Part shown: one piece after another, positions 40,341 to 48,952 of the stretch | Layout of the letters: every line of letters begins with the position of its first letter | Numbering within the stretch: the stretch's first letter is position 1 | Origin: JBHGAV01 sp041946685 | GTDB lineage: Bacteria; Acidobacteriota; Terriglobia; Bryobacterales; Bryobacteraceae | Length of the DNA stretch: 61,157 nt | Reading direction: 5' to 3' | Assembly (NCBI GenBank): GCA_041946685.1 | Contig: JBHGAV010000021.1 | Span: forward strand, 1-61,157 | Program-made: the position numbers and the translations under genes | Notes under the pieces: generated by a model | What the model was told of the DNA's origin: nothing | The model's database searches: none | What the model saw: the letters and a program-made list of their open reading frames with translations, nothing else

Positions 40341-40354
40341 CGCAAGCGGTTACA
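40341..40354 (-). promoter_or_regulatory. LacI-type operator upstream of the symporter
   Basis: Read on the minus strand the site is TGTAACCGCTTGCG, matching the LacI/CcpA-like pattern TG-AA-CG-TT-C with a central CG. It is an imperfect palindrome about 50 bases before the symporter ATG, where a repressor would block transcription. No second copy was found. Confidence 0.5.
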
Positions 40355-40434
40355 AAGATTCAGAGTATTGTGAACGTGGCTGGATGTCAAGCGCCGTGGT
40401 TCTGCATGTAAAATGAGCTCTTTGAGGAGGCACG

Positions 40435-42588
40435 GTGAGTATCCCGACGCTCACGCCCGCGGCGCTTGTTCTTGCTTTTCTGCTGACCCAGCCGGCGACT
40501 GCCGGCCCATCCACTCTCGCTTACGTCGACTTGGGGCCGGGCGGAAGCGCCTGCTGCCTGGTGCCAGACGGCTCGGGCAACGTCTACGTGGTCGGCAGCG
40601 CCGTGCGAGATTCCCGAACGAACGTGTCGGTCACTAAGCTCGATGCGAACAACCAGGTCGTGACCAGCTTCACCTTCGGCGGCGGGCTTGCGGATCGGCC
40701 TGAAGCCGCAGCGTTGGATGCTCAAGGCAACCTCGTCATCGCAGGACAGACCTCTTCTTCCGATTTTCCGCTGGTGAGCCCGCTGTTTAGCCAAACCGCA
40801 CCGGGGACGCCTGCCGGATTCGTCGCGAAGGTAAGTCCGTCGAGTGGGCAGATTCTGTTCGCGACGCGAATCGGCGGGATGGCAGCGGAGGTCAACTTCC
40901 GCGTGGGGACAAGCGCCCACGCGGTGGCGGTGGACCCGGCGGGCGACATCTATGTCGCCGGCGAGACCAATGCCAGGGATTTTCCGGTGAGCGCAAATGC
41001 CTTCCAGAAAGCAGGCGCAGGAGGCGACGGCTTCGCCCCCCGCCCGTTCGGCTTCGTGATGAAGATCTCCAGTTCGGGCAACCGCGTCGTTTACTCCACG
41101 CTGCTGGGAGGATCGAGAGTCAGTTGCTTCGGCGGAAGCCATTGCATCGGCAAGAGCACGAGCACCGCAATCCATGCGATCGCCGTCGACGGGCAAGGGC
41201 GCGCCACGGTCGCCGGCCACACCAACGCTCTGGATTTCCCCGCCACCGAGGGCGCCGTGCAGACTCTGTGCCGCTGCCATGAGTATGCCAACAATGGATT
41301 CGTCACGCGGCTGAGCGCGGACGGAGGCAGCGTGGTTTGGTCCACTTTTCTTGGCGGCTCATGGCACGGAGACGGCAGTTACCCGCTCGGGGTGAACGAG
41401 GTGAGCGCCCTGAGGTTGGACAGGGAGGGCAACGTCATCGTGGCCGGCAAGACCGAGGCCGACGATTTCCCGATCACGGCGGGCGCCTTGCAGACTCAAC
41501 TGGCGGGCCGGCCGTCGAACCCGATGCTGCGGCGTCCCACGGATGGGTTCCTGGCAAAGCTGAATGCGGCCGGCACGGCGCTGCTGTTCTCTACTTACCT
41601 GGGAGGTAGCGAAGCCGACGCGATCGAGGACGTCGCAGTTGACGCGGCGGCTAACATCTGGGCGACCGGGACGACGGCTTCAGCCGATCTTCCCGGGAAT
41701 GCCGCTCCCTTCCTGGGATCGTTTTTCGGAGAAATCTCGCCGGATGGCGCGCGCCTGATCCATGCCCAGAGAGCCCCGAGCTACGCAGCCGGAGAGGCGA
41801 TTCGCGTGGCGGCGGACGGGAGCCTGTGGGTCCTTGGCGGACGCGGCTCCATGCTCCGGCTGCCCGAAGGCCGGCTTCAACACTACGGGGTCCTGGGATT
41901 TGCCAGCTCCGCGAGCGGCGACGTGAAGGGCTACGTCGCTCCCGGGGAATTCGTCAGCCTGTATGGCAACCTGCCCGGGCCGGCCACGGGAGCAGGCGCC
42001 GAACTGGACGCGGAAGGCAGGATCTCCACCAGCCTGGCAGGAGTGCAAGTGCTTTTCGATGGGATTCCCGCGCCGCTGCTCTACGTCAGCAGCAGCCAGA
42101 TCAATGTGCTGGCGCCATACTCGCTCTCCGGCTGGACCTCAACGAGAGTCGAGGTGCGGTCGGCCGGCGAGAACTCGCCGGCGCTCCAGTTGTACGTGAA
42201 ACCCGCACAACCGGAGGTGTTCAATCTCGGAGGATGGGCGGCTGCGCTGAACCAGGACGGCACCGTCAACTCACCGGCCAACCCCGCCGAGCCCGGTTCC
42301 ATCGTGACGATCTGGGCGAGCGGGGCGGGACTGCCGTCTGGCCAGTGGCCCGACGGCTCGATCGCCACGGGGGTGTTTTCTCCCACTCCGGCTCTGCCGA
42401 TCGCCGTGCTGTATTACGACCGTTCCGTCGAGGTCTTGTACGCGGGTCCTTCTCCTGGTCTGGCGGTCAACGCGCTGCAAATCAACGTGCGCCTGCCCCA
42501 GCAGTCCGGCGGTGTTTTTCAATTGATGGTGGGCGGTTTCCTTTCCCACACCTTCGCGATCGCGATCCGCCAGGGCAGCCCGTCGTAA
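40435..42588 (+). CDS. Secreted SBBP-repeat protein with Solibacter-type C-terminal domain
   Basis: This 717-residue product begins at GTG preceded by GAGGAGG (40424-40430). A signal peptide (TPAALVLAFLLTQPATAG) is followed by beta-propeller repeats of the SBBP type, each with D-x-x-GNVYVAG-T-S-DFP and F-V-x-K-L/S-x-x-G motifs. The final 220 residues (YVAPGEFVSLYGNLPGP, INVLAPYSL, GSIVTIWASGAGL) match the C-terminal domain abundant in Solibacter (TIGR03437). It is probably a surface or secreted binding protein. The domain is the strongest taxonomic marker in the window. Confidence 0.9.
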   Translation: MSIPTLTPAALVLAFLLTQPATAGPSTLAYVDLGPGGSACCLVPDGSGNVYVVGSAVRDSRTNVSVTKLDANNQVVTSFTFGGGLADRPEAAALDAQGNLVIAGQTSSSDFPLVSPLFSQTAPGTPAGFVAKVSPSSGQILFATRIGGMAAEVNFRVGTSAHAVAVDPAGDIYVAGETNARDFPVSANAFQKAGAGGDGFAPRPFGFVMKISSSGNRVVYSTLLGGSRVSCFGGSHCIGKSTSTAIHAIAVDGQGRATVAGHTNALDFPATEGAVQTLCRCHEYANNGFVTRLSADGGSVVWSTFLGGSWHGDGSYPLGVNEVSALRLDREGNVIVAGKTEADDFPITAGALQTQLAGRPSNPMLRRPTDGFLAKLNAAGTALLFSTYLGGSEADAIEDVAVDAAANIWATGTTASADLPGNAAPFLGSFFGEISPDGARLIHAQRAPSYAAGEAIRVAADGSLWVLGGRGSMLRLPEGRLQHYGVLGFASSASGDVKGYVAPGEFVSLYGNLPGPATGAGAELDAEGRISTSLAGVQVLFDGIPAPLLYVSSSQINVLAPYSLSGWTSTRVEVRSAGENSPALQLYVKPAQPEVFNLGGWAAALNQDGTVNSPANPAEPGSIVTIWASGAGLPSGQWPDGSIATGVFSPTPALPIAVLYYDRSVEVLYAGPSPGLAVNALQINVRLPQQSGGVFQLMVGGFLSHTFAIAIRQGSPS

Positions 42589-42622
42589 GGATCGCGCTCC
42601 TTCTGCTGGGCGGCCGCGGCCT

Positions 42623-43489
42623 TCAGGCCGCCGCAGGCACCCGCGAGGCGGCCGGAATCCGTTTGATCAGGTCAGCCAGTTCGTTGCGGTCGGCGGCGCC
42701 GATGGTGAAGCAATCCACCGCGTCCAGCGACATGACGTAACGCAGGCACTCGTCCGCACGGTCGCGCAGGCTGCCCTCGCCGAGTATCTTCATCCCGATG
42801 ACGCCCTTGCCTGCGGCCTTCAATTGCCGCAGCACGGGAACGACGGCGCCCGGCTGCCCATCCATCCTCGCCCCGGCGGGATTGATTCGGGCCAGGACGA
42901 CATTGGCCCACGGCGTCTTCACCGCGGCTTGAAGAGCGGCGAGCGAATGGCAGGACAGGCCGTGCGTGCGAACGATCCCCTTCGCCTTCGCCTCCGCCAG
43001 CGCGTCCATGGGACCCTTCAGATCCTCCGGCCAGGTGGGGCTGGTCACGGCATGCATAAGCAGGATGTCAATATAGTCGGTGCCAAGTTCCTGGCGAAAA
43101 CGGTCGAGGTCCGCCTTCATCTGATCGGCGGTGGTGGCGCGCGCCTTGCTCATGATGGCGACCTTCTCGCGCGGCACGCTCTTGAGCGCCTCTTTGACGT
43201 GCGGATGCGTCCGGTAGGCGTCGGCGGTATCCCAATAGGTGATCCCGTGATCGAATCCGTAGTGCAGATAGTCGGCCAGGCCCTGAACTCCGAGCTTGCG
43301 CTGCAGGCTTCCGGAGACGGTTCCCAGTCCCGTCGCCAGGCGCGACAGCCTCACCTTATCCGGCCCCAGCAGGACAACGTCAGCCGCACCGCGCTCCTGA
43401 GCGCCCCAGAGTACGGGACGGGCTCCCGCCATCGCGGCCGCCGTGGCACCCCAGGTGGTGCGAAGAAAACTGCGTCTGTCTATGCGCAT
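42623..43489 (-). CDS. Tat-exported aldo/keto reductase family protein
   Basis: The ATG at 43489 is taken because MRIDRRSFLRTTWGATAAAMAGA is a twin-arginine signal (RRSFLR); the frame is open 30 codons further. The remaining 265 residues form an AKR barrel: YWDTADAYRTHPHVKEAL (catalytic Asp-Tyr), IMSKARATTADQ (Lys) and DYIDILLMHAV (His), with GMKILGEG near the end. NADP binding outside the cytoplasm is odd but common for exported AKRs of this type, which may bind pre-loaded cofactor. The substrate is unknown. Confidence 0.88.
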   Translation of the reverse strand: MRIDRRSFLRTTWGATAAAMAGARPVLWGAQERGAADVVLLGPDKVRLSRLATGLGTVSGSLQRKLGVQGLADYLHYGFDHGITYWDTADAYRTHPHVKEALKSVPREKVAIMSKARATTADQMKADLDRFRQELGTDYIDILLMHAVTSPTWPEDLKGPMDALAEAKAKGIVRTHGLSCHSLAALQAAVKTPWANVVLARINPAGARMDGQPGAVVPVLRQLKAAGKGVIGMKILGEGSLRDRADECLRYVMSLDAVDCFTIGAADRNELADLIKRIPAASRVPAAA

Positions 43490-43535
43490 GGTTTCCCCCC
43501 CAGTATAGGTCCAGTATACACGAACAGCCTCGGGG

Positions 43536-45275
43536 CTAGCTCCCCGTTGTGCGATAGAGTTCGGCCCGGGCGCGGGCACGCTCGGCGTCCATCTCCTCCG
43601 GCGTCGCGCCCAGCCGCAGCAGGATCGCCTCGATCATCGCCATCGTCACTTCCGCCTCGCTGGCGAAGACCTGATCGGCGCCCGCGTTCCGCAACGGCCC
43701 GATGCGGGAGAGAAAGGACGACCGCGCCAGCACCTGAATGCCGGGGTTCATCCCGCGGGCCGTCTTGATCAACTCGGCCGATCCCTCGGATTCGGGGGCC
43801 GAGAGCACCAGCGCGACCGCCGTCTCCACGCCGGCCTCCCGCAGAATCTCCGGCTGCGCCGCATCTCCATACACCACGCGAACTCCCTCGGCCTGAAGCC
43901 GCCGTACCGTGTCGATGTTCAGCTCGATGACGACCGGAGCGACTCCGTGCGCGGCGAGAAGCCTGGCGACGCTCGATCCAATAGGCCCGTAGCCCACGAT
44001 GACGGCGTGCGGCGCGCCGCCGTCCGGAGGGGCGGCCGGCTCACCGGCGCCCGCTCTCCTCATCCTCGCCTTCGGAGTCAGGATCCTGCGGAAGCGGCTG
44101 CGGGCGATCACCCCCTCCATGAGCCGCGCGAGGCGATACAGGAGCGGGTTGATGGCAATCGTGGCAATGGAGGCAGCGACCAGCGCATCCATGGCCACCG
44201 CAGGCAGGACCCCGAGACGCGTGCCGACAAGCGCAAGGATGAAGGAGAATTCGCCGACCTGCGCCAAAGCCGCCGCGACACGGATTCCGATACGCGCCCC
44301 ATGCCCCAGCAGGAGCACGACCAATAACGCCGATGCCGGCTTGCCCAGGAGCACGATCGCCGCCGTGGCGGCGGTCAGCGCCCACTCCCGAACTAGCTGC
44401 TGAGGGTTGAACAGCATGCCTATCGAGACGAAGAAGAGCACGGCAAAGGCGTCCCTCATGGGCAGCGCCTCGGATGCCGCCCGCTGGCTGAAGTCGGATT
44501 GCCCGACCACCATGCCGGCCAGAAACGCCCCGAGCGCCATCGAGACTCCGAACAGCTTGGCCGATCCCACCGCCAGCCCCAGAGCCACGGCCAGGACAGC
44601 CAGCGTGAAAAGCTCTCTCGATGAGGTCCGGGCCACGGCGGTCAAGAGGCGTGGAATCAGGCGCCCTCCCGGCAGCAGGATCAGACCGGCGAGCACCGCC
44701 AGCTTCAAGGCGGCGATTCCCAAGACCAGAAGAACGCCCCTGGACGCGGCGCCCGCCCCGCCGAACAGCGGCGGCAACGCGACGACCGCAAAGACCGTGA
44801 AAATGTCCTCCACCACGAGCCAGCCGACGGCGATGCGGCCGGTCCGGCTTTGCAGGTCGCGATTGTCCGCCAGCACCCGCACCAGGACTACAGTGCTCGC
44901 CACCGAGAGCGCAACGCCGAAGACGATACCCGCTTGCCACGTCCAGCCAAATGCGTGCGCCACAACCGCGCCCAGAGCGGTTGCCAGGGCGATCTGAGAA
45001 AGGGCACCCGCGACGGCGATGTTGCGCACCGCGACCAGATCCTTCAGGTGGAAGTGCAGCCCCACTCCGAACATGAGGAGAATCACCCCCACCTCGGCCA
45101 GTTGCTCGGCGATCTCGCGATCAGCTACAAAGCCGGGCGTGTGCGGTCCGACGAGCAGACCGGCGACAAGGTAACCCACTATCGGAGGGAGTCTGAGGCG
45201 AAGAGCCAGATAGCCAAGGGCCAGCGCCGCGGCGAGGCCGCCGGTCAGCGTCAGTATTAGATCCAGGTTGTGCAT
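43536..45275 (-). CDS. Kef/YbaL-type cation:proton antiporter with TrkA-N domain
   Basis: Start at MHNLDLILTLTGGLAAALALGYL; the long frame upstream is shadow of the divergent ligase gene. The 579-residue protein has about 12 membrane helices of the CPA2 family (LPPIVGYLVAGLLVGPHTPGFV, GWLVVEDIFTVFAVVALPPLF with the conserved Asp). A cytoplasmic NAD-binding domain follows (AVIVGYGPIGSSVARLLAAHG, then VVYGDAAQPEIL). It likely exchanges K+ or Na+ for protons and is gated by a nucleotide. It resembles YbaL/RosB more than KefC, given the domain end. Confidence 0.9.
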   Translation of the reverse strand: MHNLDLILTLTGGLAAALALGYLALRLRLPPIVGYLVAGLLVGPHTPGFVADREIAEQLAEVGVILLMFGVGLHFHLKDLVAVRNIAVAGALSQIALATALGAVVAHAFGWTWQAGIVFGVALSVASTVVLVRVLADNRDLQSRTGRIAVGWLVVEDIFTVFAVVALPPLFGGAGAASRGVLLVLGIAALKLAVLAGLILLPGGRLIPRLLTAVARTSSRELFTLAVLAVALGLAVGSAKLFGVSMALGAFLAGMVVGQSDFSQRAASEALPMRDAFAVLFFVSIGMLFNPQQLVREWALTAATAAIVLLGKPASALLVVLLLGHGARIGIRVAAALAQVGEFSFILALVGTRLGVLPAVAMDALVAASIATIAINPLLYRLARLMEGVIARSRFRRILTPKARMRRAGAGEPAAPPDGGAPHAVIVGYGPIGSSVARLLAAHGVAPVVIELNIDTVRRLQAEGVRVVYGDAAQPEILREAGVETAVALVLSAPESEGSAELIKTARGMNPGIQVLARSSFLSRIGPLRNAGADQVFASEAEVTMAMIEAILLRLGATPEEMDAERARARAELYRTTGS

Positions 45276-45335
45276 GGCACTGTTCCCGCCAAACGCGGCG
45301 CCCGTGATTATACCAGCGTATCGTGCGGCGGGCAG

Positions 45336-45356
45336 TGCTAGCATAGCGAGCGGACT
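45336..45356 (+). promoter_or_regulatory. Extended -10 promoter of the AMP ligase gene
   Basis: TGC-TAGCAT (45336-45344) is an extended -10 element 12 bases before the ATG. No Shine-Dalgarno is present, so the mRNA leader would be only a few bases long. Confidence 0.4.
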
Positions 45357-47003
45357 ATGAAACCGTGCACCCTTTCCGACTACGAGCAGGCGTATAAGGA
45401 CCGCCATCTTCTGCACGGCGTGCTCGCCCGATGGGCGGAGGTCAAACCTGAGGCCGCGGCACTGGTCAACCACAACCGTACCCGGACGCTCAAGTGGGCC
45501 GAGCTGGAGTCGTTGACGACGGCCGTAGCGGCCGGGCTGCTGCGCCTGGGCTTCCGGAGAGGCGATTACCTGGCGGCGTCGCTGCCGTTCCTGACCGAGC
45601 ACGTGCTGCTTGAATACGCCTGCTTCAAGATCGGAGTCATCCACGCGCCGCTGGATCTGCGCCTGAGTCCCGCCGAAGTGTTGCGGTGCCTGGCCCAGAT
45701 CAATCCCAGGGGATTCGCTTTCTTGGGGAAGACGCCGGCTGCGGACTTCCGCGAACTGGGCCTGGCGGTGAGGCGGGGATGCGCATCGGTCGAGCACCTG
45801 ATCCAGTTCTCTCCGGCCGCAGAGACAGTCGAAGGGGCGATCCCTTTCGAGCGGCTGGCGGGCGGCACGCGTTGCGAGCAGCCGGCGGACGCCGTGCATG
45901 AAGACGACCCGGCCCAGGTGATCTTCACCACGGGCTCCACGGGCAGTCCCAAGCCCGCGCTGCTCAGCCATCGCAACATCACCTGCCAGAACCTGTGCCT
46001 CGGGACCGCATTCGGTTTCGGAGAGAGCACGCGCCTGCTGGTGAACCTGCCCCCCTCTCACGTCGGCGGGCAGGCCGAGGCCCTGATGACGACCTTTTTC
46101 TGGGGCGGAACGGTCATCCTCCTCGAAGTGTTTGATGCGACCCGTTCTCTGGAGGTCGTCGAGAGGCACAGGGTCAACATCCTCGGGCAGATTCCCGCAA
46201 TGTACAACTATGAATGGCGGCTGGCCGACTTTGACCGTTTCGACCTCAGCAGCCTGGAGATCGCGATCTACGGGGGCCAGCAGGTCTCGAGGCCCTTCCT
46301 GGAGCGTCTTTCGCGAATGGCGCCCAGAATCGCGACGGGTCTGGGGCTGACTGAGGCGGCGGGTTTCTGCACCTACACGCCGGCCGGCGGCGTGGATGAA
46401 GTCCTGGCCGGGATTGGCCGCGACATGCCGCTCTATCGCATGAGCATCCGCGCGCCCATGCGGTCCGGCGGCCTTGCAGGTGAAGAACTGCCCGCGGGGG
46501 AGGTCGGTGAGATTTGCTTCACGGGCCCGCAGACGTTCCTCGGTTACGTCAACGATCCTGAATCGACCGCGAGGACGATTTCCAGGGACGGTTTCCTCTA
46601 CACGGGCGATATGGGCTCGGTCGACGGCGCTGGCCTGCGCTTCTCGGGCCGCTCCAAGTGGATCATCAAGCCCGGCGGGCACCAGGTCTTTCCGGGAGAC
46701 GTGGAGAGCCACATCGCGGCGCTGGATGAGAAGGTGTCCACTTGCGCGGCCGTGGGCGTCGCACACCAGTTGCTCAGCGAGGCCATAGTGGCCTTCGTGG
46801 AGAAGAAGCCCGGGGTCGAACTCACCGTGGCGGAACTTCGCCGGCATGCCCGGTCCTTGACGTCGTACATGCGGCCGCTGCATTACGTCATCCTGGAGCC
46901 GGGCTCGATGCCGCTGAACCGGGCCGCCAAGAGCGACTACCTGCGCCTGCGCGAGACAGCGGAACTCGAGGCAAAGAAGCTGGGTTGGAGCGCCGCCTCG
47001 TAA
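45357..47003 (+). CDS. AMP-forming acyl-CoA synthetase/ligase family protein
   Basis: At 548 residues this is a standard adenylate-forming enzyme: the P-loop IFTTGSTGSPKPALLSH (motif A3), TGLGLTEAAG (A5), FLYTGDMGSVDG (A7), SGRSKWIIKPGGHQVFPGDVE (A8) and a C-terminal lysine in LNRAAKSDYL (A10). It activates a carboxylic acid as an acyl-adenylate and probably transfers it to CoA; chain length is not evident. It stands alone upstream of the Spy-like gene, 47 bases away. Confidence 0.9.
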   Translation: MKPCTLSDYEQAYKDRHLLHGVLARWAEVKPEAAALVNHNRTRTLKWAELESLTTAVAAGLLRLGFRRGDYLAASLPFLTEHVLLEYACFKIGVIHAPLDLRLSPAEVLRCLAQINPRGFAFLGKTPAADFRELGLAVRRGCASVEHLIQFSPAAETVEGAIPFERLAGGTRCEQPADAVHEDDPAQVIFTTGSTGSPKPALLSHRNITCQNLCLGTAFGFGESTRLLVNLPPSHVGGQAEALMTTFFWGGTVILLEVFDATRSLEVVERHRVNILGQIPAMYNYEWRLADFDRFDLSSLEIAIYGGQQVSRPFLERLSRMAPRIATGLGLTEAAGFCTYTPAGGVDEVLAGIGRDMPLYRMSIRAPMRSGGLAGEELPAGEVGEICFTGPQTFLGYVNDPESTARTISRDGFLYTGDMGSVDGAGLRFSGRSKWIIKPGGHQVFPGDVESHIAALDEKVSTCAAVGVAHQLLSEAIVAFVEKKPGVELTVAELRRHARSLTSYMRPLHYVILEPGSMPLNRAAKSDYLRLRETAELEAKKLGWSAAS

Positions 47004-47050
47004 ACCCGAACCGCCGTCTCTCGTCAGTCAGAGGTGAGGAGAGACACCAC

Positions 47051-47551
47051 ATGAAGATGTTGAGATTCTTGTTGGGACTGACGGCGACCGTTCTCTTGGC
47101 CCAGGGGCCGGGGCGGCTTGGGATGAGGGCTGCGGGCACCGAGGCGCGGCCGGCATTGGGCGCGGTCAAGGCTGCGCTGGAGCTTAGCGATCAGCAGGTG
47201 AAGCAACTGTTCGAGTTGAGGCAGGAAGAGCGCCAGGCGCTTCAGCCGCTTCGGCAGCAAGTGCAGGAGAAGCGTGCGGCGCTGAAGGAGGCGCGCGAGG
47301 CAGCCAACCCGAATGCGGCGACCGTAGGCCAGCTCGTCCTTGATCTGGAGAAGCTGGCCGGCCAGATCCGGACTCTGAACGAGGCGTACCACGCCAAGGC
47401 TCTGAGCCTGCTCACCTCCGCGCAAAGGGAGAAGTTGGAGACCCTGGAGAAAACGAGCGTCCCTGCTCAAAGAGCGCGGCAGGCCACCGCTGGAGCCCGC
47501 GCTTTGAACCTGCTGCCGCCACCCCCCCGCGGACGGCGGCAGGGCGACTAG
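47051..47551 (+). CDS. Spy/CpxP-like periplasmic protein
   Basis: The 166-residue protein has a signal peptide (MKMLRFLLGLTATVLLAQG) followed by long amphipathic helices rich in Gln, Glu, Arg and Leu (LSDQQVKQLFELRQEERQALQ, then LTSAQREKLETLEK). The second segment is the LTxxQ motif of Spy/CpxP chaperone-like proteins, which bind unfolded proteins or metal in the periplasm. AGGAGAG (47037-47043) gives a good ribosome site. The 3' end leads directly into a strongly structured element. Confidence 0.82.
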   Translation: MKMLRFLLGLTATVLLAQGPGRLGMRAAGTEARPALGAVKAALELSDQQVKQLFELRQEERQALQPLRQQVQEKRAALKEAREAANPNAATVGQLVLDLEKLAGQIRTLNEAYHAKALSLLTSAQREKLETLEKTSVPAQRARQATAGARALNLLPPPPRGRRQGD

Positions 47552-47556
47552 GTGAA

Positions 47557-47696
47557 AAGTGCCCCTAGAAAGTAAAGGAGGCCCCAAGGTTGGGGACCTT
47601 GGAGCCTCACTCAGAGGGGCTAGCGACGAGCTGGGCCTCGTCGCCGGGATGCTATAAGTCAAAGACGACTTATATGTGCCCTTCTAGCGTGCACTT
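47557..47696. other. Multi-hairpin structured element, possible RNA
   Basis: Three perfect or nearly perfect hairpins are enclosed by a long closing stem. Closing stem: AAGTGC (47557-47562) and CTAGAA (47565-47570) pair with TTCTAG (47682-47687) and GCACTT (47691-47696). Hairpin 1: GAGGC-c-CCAAGGT pairs with ACCTTGG-a-GCCTC (47578-47608, loop TGGGG). Hairpin 2: GCGACGAG with CTCGTCGC (47623-47644). Hairpin 3: TATAAGTC with GACTTATA (47653-47674). An alternative pairing, GCCCCT (47561-47566) with AGGGGC (47615-47620), competes with the closing stem. It starts five bases after the Spy-like stop and lies between convergent genes; no T-run follows. Confidence 0.6.
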
Positions 47697-47806
47697 GAGG
47701 TTCCAGTTCTCCGCAGCTCGCAGATCCATTGAGTGCAATATCCTGCGCACAGGAGAGGCCGTCCAACGGTGCGCGATTTGCCCCGCTGTGGCTTTTTCCC
47801 CCACCC

Positions 47807-48451
47807 TTAAGAAGTGCGAAGAATCGCCTCGATGTCCTTCCGGATCTGCTCCGGCGGTCTGTTGCCGTCCACCCGCCGGAAGTTCCGCTTCGAGTAGAAC
47901 TCGATGAGCGGTCCGGTCTGCTCCGCATACGCCTTGAGCCGCGCCCGGATTACGCTTTCTTTATCATCGTCCCTCTGGATGAGTGCCGCGCCGTCGGCGT
48001 CGCAGACGCCTTCGCGGGAAGGTGGCTGGCTCAGAAGGTTGTAGATCCGGCCGCAGGTGGGGCACTGGCGGCGCGAGGCGAGGCGCGCGACAAGCACCTC
48101 GTCCGGGACGTCCAGATAGACGATGGTTGGATCCGGATATCCGAGTTCGCCGAGCAGCCCGTCCAGAAACTGCGCCTGGGCGATGGTGCGCGGATAGCCG
48201 TCCAGCAGGAAGCCGTCCTTGCAGTCGGGTTGTCGGAGCCGCCCGCTCACCATGCCGTTTACGATGTCGTCTCCCACCAGCCCGCCACTGGCCATGATCT
48301 CTTTGGCCGCGTTGCCGAGCGGCGTGCCGGCCTTCAATTCCGCCCGGAAGATCTCCCCCGTTGAGATGGAGGGGATCTGGAGCGCTTGCGTGATAACCGC
48401 CCCCTGGGTGCCTTTGCCGCAGCCAGGAGGTCCAAATAGAAGAATGACCAT
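47807..48451 (-). CDS. adk: Adenylate kinase
   Basis: The 214-residue protein is a normal-length Adk. The P-loop is LLFGPPGCGKGTQ, the NMP-binding region contains STGEIFR, and DGYPRTIAQA is the conserved substrate motif. The LID domain has the zinc-type cysteines CPTC...C and a closing Asp (VCDADG). It converts ATP and AMP into two ADP in the cytoplasm. A divergent gene for a CoA-binding protein starts 30 bases away. Confidence 0.97.
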   Translation of the reverse strand: MVILLFGPPGCGKGTQGAVITQALQIPSISTGEIFRAELKAGTPLGNAAKEIMASGGLVGDDIVNGMVSGRLRQPDCKDGFLLDGYPRTIAQAQFLDGLLGELGYPDPTIVYLDVPDEVLVARLASRRQCPTCGRIYNLLSQPPSREGVCDADGAALIQRDDDKESVIRARLKAYAEQTGPLIEFYSKRNFRRVDGNRPPEQIRKDIEAILRTS

Positions 48452-48481
48452 AGGAGACTAGTGTACCCTGGAGAGGAACCG

Positions 48482-48946
48482 ATGACGATCCGCGAGCGAA
48501 TCGACGATTTCCTCAAGCAGAAGCGGCTGGCCCTGGTCGGGGTCTCCCGCAAGGAGTCCGACTTCACCCGGGCTCTCTTCCGTGAGTTCCTCCGGCGGGG
48601 CTACGACGCGGTTCCGGTCAATCCCGGCGCCGAGGAACTGGACGGGCGCCGCTGCTTCCACCGCGTGCAGGAGATCACGCCTCCGGTCGATGGCGCCTTG
48701 CTGATGACCCGGCCCAACTCGACCGAGTCGGTGGTGATGGATTGCGCGGCCGCCGGCATCCCGCGCATCTGGATGTACCGCGCCGTGGGCAAGGGCGCCG
48801 TGAGCAAGGCCGCCATCGGCTTCTGTAAATCCAGAGGAATTGCCGTCATCCCCGGCTATTGCCCGCACATGTTCTGGCCGGATGCAGCCTTCTTCCACCG
48901 GCTCCACGGTTTCTTCGTGAAGCTGACCAGCGGTCTGGCGGTTTAG
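48482..48946 (+). CDS. CoA-binding domain protein (YccU-like)
   Basis: The ATG follows GGAGAGG by six bases; an upstream GTG is less likely. The 154-residue protein is a single Rossmann-type CoA-binding domain (ALVGVSRKESDFTRALFREFLRRGYDAVPVNPGAEELDG), ending in GIAVIPGYCPHMFW. This family may bind CoA and regulate or stabilise acyl-CoA enzymes; the catalytic ligase domains of succinyl-CoA synthetase are absent. Its stop lies six bases from the end of the convergent lactate permease gene. Confidence 0.85.
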   Translation: MTIRERIDDFLKQKRLALVGVSRKESDFTRALFREFLRRGYDAVPVNPGAEELDGRRCFHRVQEITPPVDGALLMTRPNSTESVVMDCAAAGIPRIWMYRAVGKGAVSKAAIGFCKSRGIAVIPGYCPHMFWPDAAFFHRLHGFFVKLTSGLAV

Positions 48947-48952
48947 ACGCTC

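Noticed and set aside
45276..46883. The extension of the Kef-type antiporter frame opposite the AMP ligase
   Set aside because: The extra 536 residues are shadow sequence. The antiporter starts at MHNLDLILTL, where the first membrane helix begins.
47557..47696. tRNA, tmRNA or 6S RNA at the structured element
   Set aside because: The arms do not fit the T- or D-arm pattern of a tRNA, and I see no tmRNA tag reading frame or 6S-type central bulge.
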